From the NCBI RefSeq assembly GCF_000023925.1, contig NC_013169.1, positions 186,001 through 250,000 on the forward strand: a DNA stretch of 64,000 nt, read 5' to 3'. The position numbers and the translations under genes were made by a program. The stretch's first letter is position 1, and each line of letters opens with the position of its first letter. Positions 42,097 through 51,074 of this stretch are shown one piece after another. Origin of the DNA: Kytococcus sedentarius DSM 20547. Lineage in GTDB: Bacteria > Actinomycetota > Actinomycetes > Actinomycetales > Dermatophilaceae. The notes beneath the pieces are model-generated. The model saw only the letters and a list, made by a program, of their open reading frames with translations, ran no database searches and was not told the DNA's origin.

Positions 42097-42911
42097 GCGC
42101 CGCGGCCACCGGCAGCACCGGCGCCGAGGAGCGCGACGGCGAGCGCGTCTTCGTGAAGCGCCACCCGTCCCCGCCGCACCGGTTGCTCGAGTTCGAGGCA
42201 GTCGGGCTGCGAGCCCTGGCCGATGCGGGGGCGCGCGTGCCGCGGGTGCTGCACCTCGGAGGGACTGAGCTGGTGACCACGCTCGTCCCGGGGGCCGGCA
42301 GCGGGCGCCCGGCGGCGGAGGGTGACTTCGGGCGCGAGCTCGCTGCCCTGCATCGGACCACGCGACCGGCGGCCCCGGCGGTGGTCGACGACGCCGGCGT
42401 CACCGGGTACGGGGCGGTGGACGGCGACCCGGCCGGGTGGCTCGGGGCCTGCGAGATCGACCTCACGCCCTGTGCCACGTGGGCCGAGAGCCTGCTGGAG
42501 CGTCGGGTGCTCTCCCTGGCCCGGCGCGCGGTGGACGAGGGCGCCCTGGACCCCGCCGCGGTGGAGCTGGCGGGGCGGCTGGGCCCCGAGCACCTGGGGC
42601 CCGAGGAGCCGCCGACGCTCGTGCACGGCGACCTGTGGGCCGGGAACCGGGTGGTCGACCGCGCGGGGCGGTCCTGGCTCATCGACCCCTCGGCCCAGTA
42701 CGGGCACCGGGAGCAAGACCTGGCGATGATGCAGCTCTTCGGCGGGTTCAGTGAGGCCGAGCTGGGCGCCTACTGCGAGGCGTACCCGCCGGCGCAGGGG
42801 TGGCGCAGCCGCATCGGCACCTACCAGCTGGTTCCCCTGCTGGTGCACGCGATCCTCTTCGGCGGGGGCTACGGGCAGCAGACGATGACGGTGCTCCGCC
42901 GCGTGGTCTGA
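42093..42911 (+). CDS. Fructosamine kinase family protein
   Basis: This 272-residue kinase-fold protein has VFVKRHPSPP with the ATP lysine near residue 22, the catalytic loop LVHGDLWAGNRVV near 183 and the metal-binding IDPSAQYGHREQDLAMM near 205, which is characteristic of fructosamine-3-kinase relatives. It would phosphorylate glycated amines so that they fall apart. It overlaps the phosphatase gene by GTGA, so the two form one transcript, as seen in other actinobacteria. No typical signal for a second start is visible. Confidence 0.92.
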   Translation: MSAAATGSTGAEERDGERVFVKRHPSPPHRLLEFEAVGLRALADAGARVPRVLHLGGTELVTTLVPGAGSGRPAAEGDFGRELAALHRTTRPAAPAVVDDAGVTGYGAVDGDPAGWLGACEIDLTPCATWAESLLERRVLSLARRAVDEGALDPAAVELAGRLGPEHLGPEEPPTLVHGDLWAGNRVVDRAGRSWLIDPSAQYGHREQDLAMMQLFGGFSEAELGAYCEAYPPAQGWRSRIGTYQLVPLLVHAILFGGGYGQQTMTVLRRVV

Positions 42912-43076
42912 GGCGCGCCCGCCGGTGGTCCTGGGTGCACGGAGGGGCCCGCGTGCCGTGTGGCATACGGGTTCTTGAGAATGGTTCGCATGGCCGAGAG
43001 AATGCGCGCGAAGAGGAATCGTTCTCACCCCGGTGCCAGCCCCCTCGCCCCGCCGCGGTCCACTCCGACGTCGCAC

Positions 43077-43106
43077 GACGGCGCCACCCGTGCGGGTGAC
43101 GCCGTC
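43077..43106. terminator. Hairpin between convergent fructosamine kinase and S8 protease genes
   Basis: Arms 43077-43090 and 43093-43106 pair over 14 bp with one mismatch. It lies 14 bp after the protease stop on the minus strand and may serve both genes. The rest of 42912-43120 is empty. Confidence 0.65.
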
Positions 43107-43120
43107 GGCGGGGGTCCGGC

Positions 43121-44896
43121 TCAGTGCTTGTGCGGGGTCTTGCTCACGGCGCTCGCGGCGTTGATGATGCCGTGCCCGTAGAAGCCGTTGAAGTCCGCGT
43201 CGCCCTCACAGGTGGCGGTGTAGCGGTCGGACAGGCCCGGGTAGGAGAACACCTCGGCGTCGCAGTCGCGCTCGTGCGCCGAGGTCGTGATGGCACCCTC
43301 CACGCGCTTGGGCTGCATCTTGCGGCCGCCGAGCCGGTTGTCCGGCTGGCCCTTCTCCTCGATCACCAGCGCGGCCACGCCGGTGACGTGGGGCGAGGCC
43401 ATCGAAGTGCCCTGCATGTACTGGTAGTAGGCCACCTCGCCGCCAGCGAGCTCCTCGCGCACCACGAAGTCGCTGGTGGGCATCCCGTTCTCGTCGAGGT
43501 CGCCGGACTCCTCCAGGACGCCCTTCGGGGCCGCCGCCAGGATCAGGTTCTCCGGGGTCGCGGTCATGGACCCGTCCTCGAAGTCGCGGTACGCGCCACC
43601 GGGGGCTGCCACGTGGATCTCGGCCACGCCGTAGTTCGAGTAGTACGACTTCAGGCCGGAGGGGCCGACCGCCGAGACGCCCATGGAGCCGTCGCCCTCG
43701 ACGGGCAGGTCCAGGCAGGAGTTGTCGATCTCGCGCTCCCGCACCTCCCCCTCGGGGTAGTTCGGGCTCGAGTCGTCGGTGGTCACCTTGCCGAGGTCCA
43801 GGGCGGAGTTGCCCAGCGAGCTCACGAGGGTGACGCCGTGCGATCGCGCGTACCCCAGGGCACGGTTGGTGGCCTCGATCGTGAAGCGCTGCTCGGCCTG
43901 CTCCTCGGGGCTGTCGGCGGGGTTGTTCGGGCAGTTGAACGCCCACGGGTCGATGTAGTAGCTCATGTTCACCACGTCGACGCCCGCGGACGGGGCATAG
44001 GTGAGGGCCTCCAGCGTGGGCTCAAGGAAGAAGTAGCCGCTGTCCTGGCCCACGCGCAGGTTCACGAGGTCGGCGTCGGGGGCCACGCCCACGATGCCGT
44101 GGCCGTTGCGCGCCGAGGCGATGGTGCTCGCGACGTGGGTGCCGTGCCCGCCCTCGTCGACGTCGTTGGCGTCCTTGCAGTCCGCCTCCTCGCAGGGCCC
44201 GTCGATCTCGGGGATGTCCGTGGTGAAGTTGCGGGAGAGGGCCGCGTTGAAGTTGGCCGCGAGGTCCGGGTGGTCGCCGTCCACGCCGGTGTCCATCACG
44301 CCGACGCGTGCGCCCTTGCCGGTGGCGGTGCGGTGGGCATCGGGGGCGTCGATCATGTCGATATTCCACTGGCGGTCGCTGAGGGAGTCCCCGGCCGGCA
44401 CCGGGCCGGGCTGAGGCTTGCCCTTCCCCTTGCCCCTGCCGTGCCCCTCGCTGGTGGCGCGCTCGTGGGCGCGGTCCGATGCGGGGTGCGCGGGACGCTG
44501 GGAGCGCACCTTCTCCACCTCGTCGGCGCGGCGGACCTTGTCGGCGAGGTCGCTCCCGGGCGTGTAGCCGATGACCTTGTCGGCCATGGTGCCCTCGATG
44601 ACCGTGGAGCCGGCCAGGCGGGCAGCGAGGTCGACCGGTCCGTTCACCGTGTAGAGGGCGATGGCCTCGTTCGTCTGGGCCACCTCACCCCCCGCGGCCT
44701 CGATGGCGGCGCGCACGGAGGCGTCGTCGGCGCCCTCGGCGGCGAGGACCAGGTGGCGCTGCGTGCCGGCGCCGGTGGTCGCCTGTGCGGGGTCGGCCGT
44801 GGTGGGGACGGCGGTGCTGGGGCTCGAGGCCACCAGCGTCCCGGTCAGGGCGATGGCGCCGAGCGCGGCGCCGATGCGGCGGGTGGTGTGTGACAT
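43121..44896 (-). CDS. Secreted subtilisin-like (S8) serine protease
   Basis: The 591-residue exported protease has a signal peptide (RRIGAALGAIALTGTLVASS), an inhibitor-I9-like propeptide (about 45-115), a Lys/Gly-rich linker (GHGRGKGKGKPQPGP) and a complete triad: Asp in GVMDTGVDGDHP near residue 202, His in EGGHGTHVAS near 250 and Ser in GTSMASPHVTG near 499. A Cys-containing region near 230 and 330 may form disulfides. It would be processed outside the cell. It has its own terminator. Confidence 0.93.
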   Translation of the reverse strand: MSHTTRRIGAALGAIALTGTLVASSPSTAVPTTADPAQATTGAGTQRHLVLAAEGADDASVRAAIEAAGGEVAQTNEAIALYTVNGPVDLAARLAGSTVIEGTMADKVIGYTPGSDLADKVRRADEVEKVRSQRPAHPASDRAHERATSEGHGRGKGKGKPQPGPVPAGDSLSDRQWNIDMIDAPDAHRTATGKGARVGVMDTGVDGDHPDLAANFNAALSRNFTTDIPEIDGPCEEADCKDANDVDEGGHGTHVASTIASARNGHGIVGVAPDADLVNLRVGQDSGYFFLEPTLEALTYAPSAGVDVVNMSYYIDPWAFNCPNNPADSPEEQAEQRFTIEATNRALGYARSHGVTLVSSLGNSALDLGKVTTDDSSPNYPEGEVREREIDNSCLDLPVEGDGSMGVSAVGPSGLKSYYSNYGVAEIHVAAPGGAYRDFEDGSMTATPENLILAAAPKGVLEESGDLDENGMPTSDFVVREELAGGEVAYYQYMQGTSMASPHVTGVAALVIEEKGQPDNRLGGRKMQPKRVEGAITTSAHERDCDAEVFSYPGLSDRYTATCEGDADFNGFYGHGIINAASAVSKTPHKH

Positions 44897-44994
44897 GAGG
44901 GGTTCCTTCGGGCCGGGGCGCCCGGGTCGGGCGCAACACGAACCCGCGTCACGGTACTCGCCCGTGACCCACATCACACCTCCTCGCGCCTCGC

Positions 44995-45423
44995 TCAGTA
45001 ACGACGGTGCTGGCCGCCGGCCAGCACGACCCGGTCGTCCTCGCCGTCCGGGAGCAGCAGGTTCAGCAGCATCGCCACGAAGGTCACCACCACGGCCCCG
45101 AGGACGGCCGACCAGAAGAACGAGTCGACGTGGAAGTCCAGACCCAGGGCGCCTGAGGCCCAGGAAAGCAGCGAGAGCATGGCCGCGTTGATGATGAACG
45201 TGAACAGCCCCAGGCTGAGGATGATCAGCGGGAAGCTGAACAGCTTCACCAGCGGCTTCACCAGCGTGTTGATGACGCCGAACAGCAGGGCCACCAGGAC
45301 CACGCTGAGCAGGCGGGTGCCCAACCCGTCTGCCTGGCTGCCGATGGCGATGCCGGGCACCACGAGGGCGGCGACCCACAGGGGGATGCCGTTGACGACG
45401 GTCTTCAGGAAGAACTGGCGCAT
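44995..45423 (-). CDS. Phage holin superfamily IV (YvlD-like) membrane protein
   Basis: This 142-residue protein has four hydrophobic helices and the typical segment VINTLVKPLVKLFSFPLIIL near residue 50. YvlD-type proteins are small membrane proteins of unknown role and are not prophage genes despite the family name. The ATG at 45423 starts directly at MRQFFLKTVVNGIPLW. It ends 98 bp before the protease start and may have its own promoter. Confidence 0.88.
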   Translation of the reverse strand: MRQFFLKTVVNGIPLWVAALVVPGIAIGSQADGLGTRLLSVVLVALLFGVINTLVKPLVKLFSFPLIILSLGLFTFIINAAMLSLLSWASGALGLDFHVDSFFWSAVLGAVVVTFVAMLLNLLLPDGEDDRVVLAGGQHRRY

Positions 45424-45514
45424 GGGACCAGCGTCCCACCCCCGTGGCGTTCCGCCGTGCACCGGCGTGACCGGGCGAGTGGCGACCCGGTCGGGCAGTG
45501 GCCGCCGTCACGGA

Positions 45515-45520
45515 TAGATT
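45515..45520 (+). promoter_or_regulatory. -10 element of a predicted leaderless aminotransferase transcript
   Basis: TAGATT ends 6 nt before the ATG at 45527, with no ribosome binding site. Confidence 0.6.
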
Positions 45521-45526
45521 GACGCC

Positions 45527-46639
45527 ATGAGTGACCCCACCTCGCAGGCCCCCTCCACCTCCGACCAGGTGCGTCTCCGCGGCGCCCTGGACGCCTTGCC
45601 GGCCTACAAGCCCGGCAAGCCCGCGCCGGCCGTCGAGGGCCTGACCGCCTACAAGGTGAGCTCCAACGAGAACCCCTACCCGCCGCTGCCGAGCGTGCAG
45701 GACGCCGTGTCCAACGCGGCCCAGACCTTCAACCGCTACCCGGACATGGGCGCGGCCGCGATGCTGGCCGGCATCGCCGACCACTGCGGTGTGCAGCCGG
45801 AGAACGTCGCCATCGGCACCGGCTCGGTGGGGGTGCTGCAGCAACTGGTGCAGATCACCTGCGACCCGGGCGACGAGGTCGTCTACGCGTGGCGCTCCTT
45901 CGAGGCCTACCCCATCGTGATCGGGCTGGCCGGCGCCCAGAGCGTCCAGGTGCCCCTGGACGCCGAGGCCCGCCACGACCTCGACGCGATGGCGGACGCC
46001 ATCACCGACCGCACCCGCCTGGTGCTGGTGTGCACGCCGAACAACCCCACCGGCCCCAGCGTCCGCGCGGACGAGCTCGACGCCTTCCTCGCCAAGGTGC
46101 CCACCGACGTGCTGGTCGTCATCGACGAGGCCTACCTCGAGTTCAACGAGTCCGACGAGACCCCGGACGCGCTCGCGGTGCAGGCCGCCCACCCGAACGT
46201 GGTGGTGCTGCGCACCTTCTCCAAGGCGTACGGGCTGGCCGGCCTGCGCGTGGGCTACGCCGTGGCCTCGCCGCGCGTGGCCGAGGCGCTGCGCAAGGCC
46301 GCCGTCCCCTTCGGGGTGAGCCAGCTGGCGCAGGACGCCGTGCTCGCGAGCTTCGAGGCGATGGACGAGCTGGACGAGCGCGTGGCCGCCCTGAAGATAC
46401 AGCGCCGCCAGGTGGTCGACGCGCTGACCGAGCAGGGCTGGGAGATCCCGGAGTCGCAGGCCAATTTCGTCTGGCTGCCGCTGGGCGACCAGACCATGGA
46501 CTTCGCCGCCTTCGCCGGGGAGAACGGCCTCGTCGTGCGTCCCTTCGCCGGGGAGGGCGCGCGCGTCACCATCGGGGAGGACGAGGCGAACGTCCGCCTC
46601 ATCGACCTCTGCCGGCAGTGGCGCGAGCGCACCGCCTGA
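45527..46639 (+). CDS. HisC-like aromatic amino acid aminotransferase
   Basis: This 370-residue class I/II PLP aminotransferase has the substrate segment [15 protein letters not shown] near residue 43, NNPTGP near 168, DEAYLEF near 204 and the PLP lysine in [16 protein letters not shown] near 232. It belongs to the Pat/HisC2 branch, which acts on aromatic amino acids; histidine biosynthesis is possible but no his genes are near. It lies upstream of the 2-oxoacid dehydrogenase operon, which would consume 2-oxoacids made by transamination. A hairpin separates the two. Confidence 0.88.
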   Translation: MSDPTSQAPSTSDQVRLRGALDALPAYKPGKPAPAVEGLTAYKVSSNENPYPPLPSVQDAVSNAAQTFNRYPDMGAAAMLAGIADHCGVQPENVAIGTGSVGVLQQLVQITCDPGDEVVYAWRSFEAYPIVIGLAGAQSVQVPLDAEARHDLDAMADAITDRTRLVLVCTPNNPTGPSVRADELDAFLAKVPTDVLVVIDEAYLEFNESDETPDALAVQAAHPNVVVLRTFSKAYGLAGLRVGYAVASPRVAEALRKAAVPFGVSQLAQDAVLASFEAMDELDERVAALKIQRRQVVDALTEQGWEIPESQANFVWLPLGDQTMDFAAFAGENGLVVRPFAGEGARVTIGEDEANVRLIDLCRQWRERTA

Positions 46640-46692
46640 ACGACCCATCCCGCGGGCGCTGCGCGCAATCCCGACCGACTGACCGACGTCGT

Positions 46693-46711
46693 GCCCTGCC
46701 ACCGGCAGGGC
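46693..46711 (+). terminator. Hairpin after aminotransferase gene
   Basis: GCCCTGCC-ACC-GGCAGGGC is a perfect 8-bp stem, 54 bp after the stop. Beyond it, 46733-46738 (TAGTAG) may be part of the promoter for the dehydrogenase operon. Confidence 0.6.
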
Positions 46712-46818
46712 CCGATGACCCACGCTGCCCACGTAGTAGCGTGACCTGAGCCACAGACGACCGTGATCCCGCGGTCCGACCGGCGCGTTCGCGCGCCGCT
46801 GTACACCAAGGAGACACC

Positions 46819-48024
46819 GTGAGCGACCCCAACGTCGAGGCCGCGCAGGACGCGCTGCAGGAGAGCGCCAGCCGCGCCCCGGAGGACGCCGGCGCCCAGC
46901 CGGTCGACGTCACCGACGGCGGGCCCGAGATGGTCCAGTTCCTGACCCCCGAGGGTGAGCGCATCGAGACCGAGCTGAACGCTCCGTACGCGCGCTACCT
47001 CGAGTCGATCGATGCCGAGGCCATCAAGGCGATGCAGCGCGACATGGTGTTGGTGCGCCGCGTGGACGCCGAGGGCTTCGCCCTGCAGCGCCAGGGCGAG
47101 CTGGGCCTGTGGCCCTCGCTGCTCGGCCAGGAGGCCGCCCAGGTGGGCATGGGCCGCGCCCTGAAGCCGCAGGACTACGTCTTCCCCGGCTACCGCGAGC
47201 ACGGTCTGGCCTGGACCAAGGGCGTCGACCCGGAGAACCTGCTGGGCATGTTCCGCGGCGTGAACCACGGCGGTTGGGACTCCAAACAGAACAACTTCCA
47301 CCTGTACACGATCGTGATCGGCAACCAGATGCTGCACGCCACCGGGTACGCCCGCGGCGTGCAGCTGGACGGCGCCTGGGCGACCGGTGACGACACCGTC
47401 GACACTGCCGTGGTCGCGTGCACCGGCGACGGTGGCACCTCGCAGGGTGACTACAACGAGGCGATGGTGTTCGCGGCCGTCGCGAAGTCGCCGTGCGTGT
47501 TCTTCGTGCAGAACAACCAGTGGGCCATCTCCGAGCCCACCCACCGCAACTTCGTGGTGGAGCCCTTCAAGCGTGCCGCCGGCTTCGGCTTCCCGGGCGT
47601 CCGGGTGGACGGCAACGACATCCTCGCCTCGCTCGCGGTCGGCGCCTGGGCGCTGGACCACGCCCGCTCCGGCAAGGGCCCGGTGCTGGTGGAGGCCTTC
47701 ACCTACCGCATGGGTGCGCACACCACCTCCGACGACCCCACCAAGTACCGCGAGGACTCGCAGGTCGAGGCGTGGCGCGCGAAGGACCCCATCGACCGCC
47801 TGAAGAAGCACATGGTGGCCCAGGGGATTGGCGACGACGAGTTCTTCGCCGCGATCGACGCCGAGGCCGGCGAGATGGCCGCCCGCGTCCGCAAGGCCTG
47901 CCAGACCATGCCGGACCCCGAGCTGGGGACCATGTTCGACCACACCTACGCCGCTGAGCACGCCCCCCTGAACGACGAGGGTCGCGAGTTCGTCGAGTAC
48001 CACGCCGGCTTCGAAGGGAACTGA
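46819..48024 (+). CDS. 2-Oxoacid (branched-chain or pyruvate) dehydrogenase E1 component, alpha subunit
   Basis: This 401-residue thiamine diphosphate enzyme subunit decarboxylates 2-oxoacids and passes the acyl group to E2 lipoyl groups. The cofactor motif GDGGTSQGDYNEAMVFAAV, continuing to NNQWAIS, lies near residue 197, and the phosphorylation-loop-like YRMGAHTTSDDPTKYR near 295. Family resemblance is equal between actinobacterial BCDH and PDH-like complexes, so the substrate is left open; the neighbouring aminotransferase favours amino-acid-derived 2-oxoacids. It is 4 bp before the beta-subunit gene. Confidence 0.9.
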   Translation: MSDPNVEAAQDALQESASRAPEDAGAQPVDVTDGGPEMVQFLTPEGERIETELNAPYARYLESIDAEAIKAMQRDMVLVRRVDAEGFALQRQGELGLWPSLLGQEAAQVGMGRALKPQDYVFPGYREHGLAWTKGVDPENLLGMFRGVNHGGWDSKQNNFHLYTIVIGNQMLHATGYARGVQLDGAWATGDDTVDTAVVACTGDGGTSQGDYNEAMVFAAVAKSPCVFFVQNNQWAISEPTHRNFVVEPFKRAAGFGFPGVRVDGNDILASLAVGAWALDHARSGKGPVLVEAFTYRMGAHTTSDDPTKYREDSQVEAWRAKDPIDRLKKHMVAQGIGDDEFFAAIDAEAGEMAARVRKACQTMPDPELGTMFDHTYAAEHAPLNDEGREFVEYHAGFEGN

Positions 48025-48028
48025 ACCG

Positions 48029-49018
48029 ATGAGCGCCAAGAAGATGACGCTGGCCAAGGCACTCAATGCCGGCATGCGCAAGGCCATGACCGATGACGAC
48101 AAGGTGGTGCTGCTCGGTGAGGACATCGGCCGCCTGGGTGGCGTGTTCCGCATCACCGAGGGCCTGGTCGACGACTTCGGCGAGGAGCGCGTGATCGACA
48201 CGCCGCTGGCCGAGTCCGGCATCGTGGGCACCGCGGTGGGCCTGGCCCTGCGCGGCTACCGCCCGGTGGTGGAGATCCAGTTCGACGGTTTCGTGTACCC
48301 GGCCTTCGACCAGATCATCAGCCAGGTCTCCAAGATGCACGCCCGCTCGCTGGGCCAGCTGAAGATGCCGATCGTCATCCGCATCCCCTTCGGCGGCGGC
48401 ATCGGTGCCGTGGAGCACCACAGCGAGTCCAACGAGGCCTACTTCGCCCACACCGCCGGCCTGAAGGTCGTCTGTGCGGCCACGCCGGAGGACGGCTACT
48501 GGATGATGCAGCAGGCCATCGCCAGCGACGACCCGGTGGTCTTCTACGAGCCCAAGCGCCGCTACCACGAGAAGGGCGAGGTGGAGTTCTCCACCGACGG
48601 GCAGGCGACCACCGACCTGCACGCCTCCCGCGTCGTGAAGGAGGGCTCGGACGTCACCCTGGTGACCTACGGCCCGATGGTGAAGACCTGCATGCAGGCC
48701 GCCGCCGCGGCCGCGGAGGAGGGGCGTTCGCTGGAGGTCATCGACCTGCGCACGCTCAACCCGCTGGACCTGGCCCCGGTGGTCGAGTCGGTCAAGAAGA
48801 CCGGCCGCGTGGTCGTGGTGCACGAGGCCCCGACCTTCCTGGGCATGGGCTCGGAGATCGCCGCGCAGGTGACCGAGAAGTGCTTCTACCACCTGGAGGC
48901 CCCGGTGGCTCGCTGTGGCGGGTACAACATCCCCTACCCGCCCAGCCGGTTCGAGGAGGAGTACCTCCCCAACCTGGACCGCATCCTGTTCCACGTCGAC
49001 GAGGTCCTGGCGCACTGA
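48029..49018 (+). CDS. 2-Oxoacid dehydrogenase E1 component, beta subunit
   Basis: The 329-residue transketolase-like subunit has LLGEDIGRLGGVFRITEGL near residue 28, ESGIVGTAVGLALRG near 65 and GGGIGAVEHHSESNEAYFAH near 128, then a C-terminal domain (VTLVTYGPMVKTC). It pairs with the alpha subunit in an alpha2beta2 heterotetramer. It starts 4 bp after the alpha gene and is 21 bp from the E2 gene, which has a GGGAGG ribosome binding site. Confidence 0.92.
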   Translation: MSAKKMTLAKALNAGMRKAMTDDDKVVLLGEDIGRLGGVFRITEGLVDDFGEERVIDTPLAESGIVGTAVGLALRGYRPVVEIQFDGFVYPAFDQIISQVSKMHARSLGQLKMPIVIRIPFGGGIGAVEHHSESNEAYFAHTAGLKVVCAATPEDGYWMMQQAIASDDPVVFYEPKRRYHEKGEVEFSTDGQATTDLHASRVVKEGSDVTLVTYGPMVKTCMQAAAAAAEEGRSLEVIDLRTLNPLDLAPVVESVKKTGRVVVVHEAPTFLGMGSEIAAQVTEKCFYHLEAPVARCGGYNIPYPPSRFEEEYLPNLDRILFHVDEVLAH

Positions 49019-49039
49019 CGCCGGGAGGGAGCCACGGAT

Positions 49040-50929
49040 ATGAGCATTCAGCACTATGTCCTGCCAGACCCCGGTGAGGGGCTGACCGAGGCCGAGATCG
49101 TCGCCTGGAAGGTGAAGGTGGGCGACGAGGTCAAGGTCAACGACGTCGTCGTCGAGGTGGAGACCGCCAAGTCGCTCGTCGAGCTGCCGGTGCCCTTCGC
49201 CGGCACCGTCGTCGAGCTGCTCGCCGCCGAGGGCGACGAGGTCGAGGTGGGCGCGCCCATCATCGCCATCGACGACGGTCAGGGTGGCTCGTCCGCCCCG
49301 GCCGCCTCCGGTGGTGCGTCCTCCATGGGTGCCGATGAGGGGAGCGGCCAGTCCGCAGACTCGCCCGCCGGTGCGTCGTCCACCTCCCAGGCCACTGCCG
49401 GCAACCCGGCCTCGCCCGAGGTGGGCGCAGCCGGCTCCGACGCCGCCGGGTCGGGCGTGGAGCACTATGTCCTGCCGGACCCCGGTGAGGGGCTGACCGA
49501 GGCCGAGATCGTCGCCTGGAAGGTGAAGGTGGGCGACGAGGTCAAGGTCAACGACGTCGTCGTGGAGGTGGAGACCGCCAAGTCCCTGGTCGAGCTGCCG
49601 ATCCCGTTCGCGGGCGTGGTCGACGCGCTGCTGGCCGAGGAGGGCCAGGAGGTCGAGGTCGGCGCGCCGATCATCGCCGTCCGCACGGGCAACGCGACCG
49701 CCCCCGCCCCCGCCGCCGGCGGTGACCAGGCAGCCGGCGGTGACGCCGCTGCGGGTGACGACGGTGAGGAGCGCGTCGCGAACCTCGTGGGCTACGGCGC
49801 GGTCGCCGGTTCGACGACCCGCCGCCGTCGTTCCGGCAGCGGGCCGGGTGCGTCCACCGCATCGGCCCCGGTTGCAGGCGAGTCCCTCTCCGGTGCGCCG
49901 GGGGAGGGTGGCTACGGCCAGCGCATGGTCGCCGAGGGCTCCGAGCGCCGCCCCGGGCAGCAGCTGCACGGCGCCGTGGGCCACGCGGCCTCCGGTGGCG
50001 ACCGCCCCAAGGCCAAGCCGCCGGTGCGCAAGTTCGCCAAGGACAACGGCATCGACCTGCGGACCGTCGCCCCCACCGGGCCCGGCGGCATCATCACCCG
50101 GCAGGACGTCGAGCAGGCCCTGGCCGGCGGCGCGCAGGCCGGTGGCCAGGTGGCAGCGGCCGCCCCCGCTGCGCAGGCAGCGCCCGCCGCTAGTGCGCCC
50201 GCCGCGTCGGCCGGTGAGCGCGAGCAGCGCACCCCCATCAAGGGCGTGCGCAAGGTGACCGCGCAGGCGATGGTGAACAGCGCGTTCACCGCCCCGCACG
50301 TCACGGAGTTCATCACCTTCGACATCAGCGCCACGATGGAGCTGGTGGAGAAGCTGAAGGCCGACCGCGAGTTCAAGGACATCAAGGTCACGCCGCTGCT
50401 CCTGGTGGCCAAGGCCGTGGTGATCGCCGCGCAGCGCAACCCGGAGATCAACGCCAAGTGGGACGAGGCCAACCAGGAGATCGTCCAGTACGCGGACGTG
50501 AACCTCGGCATCGCCGCTGCCACCCCGCGTGGCCTCATGGTGCCCAACATCAAGGGCGCGCAGGAGAAGTCGCTGGTCGAGCTGGGCAACGACCTGGGTG
50601 ACCTGATCTCCACCGCCCGCGGTGGCAAGACGCAGCCGGCAGACATGTCCGGCGGCACCATCACGATCACCAACGTGGGTGTCTTCGGCGTCGACTCCGG
50701 CACGCCGATCCTCAACGCGGGGGAGGCTGCGATCCTGTGCTTCGGCGCGATCAACCGCCGCCCGTGGGTGGTCACCGACGCCGACGGCAACGAGACCATC
50801 GAGCCGCGCTGGGTGACCGAGCTCGCCCTGAGCTTCGACCACCGCCTGGTGAACGGTGACCTCGGGTCGCGCTTCCTGGCCGACGTGGCCGCCCTGCTGG
50901 AGGACCCGGGCAAGGCCTTCATCTGGTGA
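49040..50929 (+). CDS. 2-Oxoacid dehydrogenase E2 (dihydrolipoamide acyltransferase) with two lipoyl domains
   Basis: The 629-residue core enzyme has two lipoyl domains (about 3-78 and 142-216) with the lipoylated lysine in ETAKSLVELP, a linker rich in Ala/Gly/Ser after each, an E3/E1-binding domain near 325-365 (VRKFAKDNGIDLRTVAPTGP) and the catalytic domain from about 395, ending with SFDHRLVNGDLGSRFL, where His and Asp are catalytic. The two lipoyl units are nearly identical in DNA (49058-49205 and 49463-49610), which suggests recent duplication or gene conversion. No E3 gene follows, so a shared lipoamide dehydrogenase elsewhere is assumed. Confidence 0.93.
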   Translation: MSIQHYVLPDPGEGLTEAEIVAWKVKVGDEVKVNDVVVEVETAKSLVELPVPFAGTVVELLAAEGDEVEVGAPIIAIDDGQGGSSAPAASGGASSMGADEGSGQSADSPAGASSTSQATAGNPASPEVGAAGSDAAGSGVEHYVLPDPGEGLTEAEIVAWKVKVGDEVKVNDVVVEVETAKSLVELPIPFAGVVDALLAEEGQEVEVGAPIIAVRTGNATAPAPAAGGDQAAGGDAAAGDDGEERVANLVGYGAVAGSTTRRRRSGSGPGASTASAPVAGESLSGAPGEGGYGQRMVAEGSERRPGQQLHGAVGHAASGGDRPKAKPPVRKFAKDNGIDLRTVAPTGPGGIITRQDVEQALAGGAQAGGQVAAAAPAAQAAPAASAPAASAGEREQRTPIKGVRKVTAQAMVNSAFTAPHVTEFITFDISATMELVEKLKADREFKDIKVTPLLLVAKAVVIAAQRNPEINAKWDEANQEIVQYADVNLGIAAATPRGLMVPNIKGAQEKSLVELGNDLGDLISTARGGKTQPADMSGGTITITNVGVFGVDSGTPILNAGEAAILCFGAINRRPWVVTDADGNETIEPRWVTELALSFDHRLVNGDLGSRFLADVAALLEDPGKAFIW

Positions 50930-50935
50930 CGCCCA

Positions 50936-50965
50936 CCGGAGGTGTGTGCTGAGCCCCACCTCCGG
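50936..50965 (+). terminator. Hairpin after E2 gene
   Basis: CCGGAGGTG (50936-50944) pairs perfectly with CACCTCCGG (50957-50965) around a 12-nt loop, 7 bp beyond the stop. Confidence 0.65.
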
Positions 50966-51029
50966 AGCGCTGCGAGCGGGTCCGTCCGAGGAGGGCGGGC
51001 CCGCTCGGCGCGTGGGGGCTCCCGCGGCG

Positions 51030-51035
51030 TAGCCT
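51030..51035 (+). promoter_or_regulatory. -10 element for leader ORF and MFS gene
   Basis: TAGCCT ends 6 nt before an ATG at 51042. The transcript would thus start on the leader ORF, not on the MFS gene. Confidence 0.55.
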
Positions 51036-51041
51036 GCGGGC

Positions 51042-51074
51042 ATGCAGCGGGCGCAGAGCGTGGTGGGTTGGTGA
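51042..51074 (+). CDS. Ten-codon leader ORF coupled to the MFS gene
   Basis: The ORF encodes MQRAQSVVGW and stops with a TGA that overlaps the GTG of the MFS gene (GTGA, 51071-51074). A -10 hexamer lies 6 nt before its ATG and no ribosome binding site is present for either, so the ribosome would load on the leaderless leader ORF and re-initiate at the GTG. The peptide contains no run of one amino acid, so classical attenuation is not evident. Confidence 0.5.
   Translation: MQRAQSVVGW

Noticed and set aside
43124-44893. Plus-strand frame opposite the S8 protease
   Set aside because: It is a shadow of a protease with complete triad and signal peptide.
44995-45423. Prophage remnant because of the holin-family name
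   Set aside because: YvlD-type proteins are ordinary chromosomal membrane proteins, and no other phage gene is nearby.
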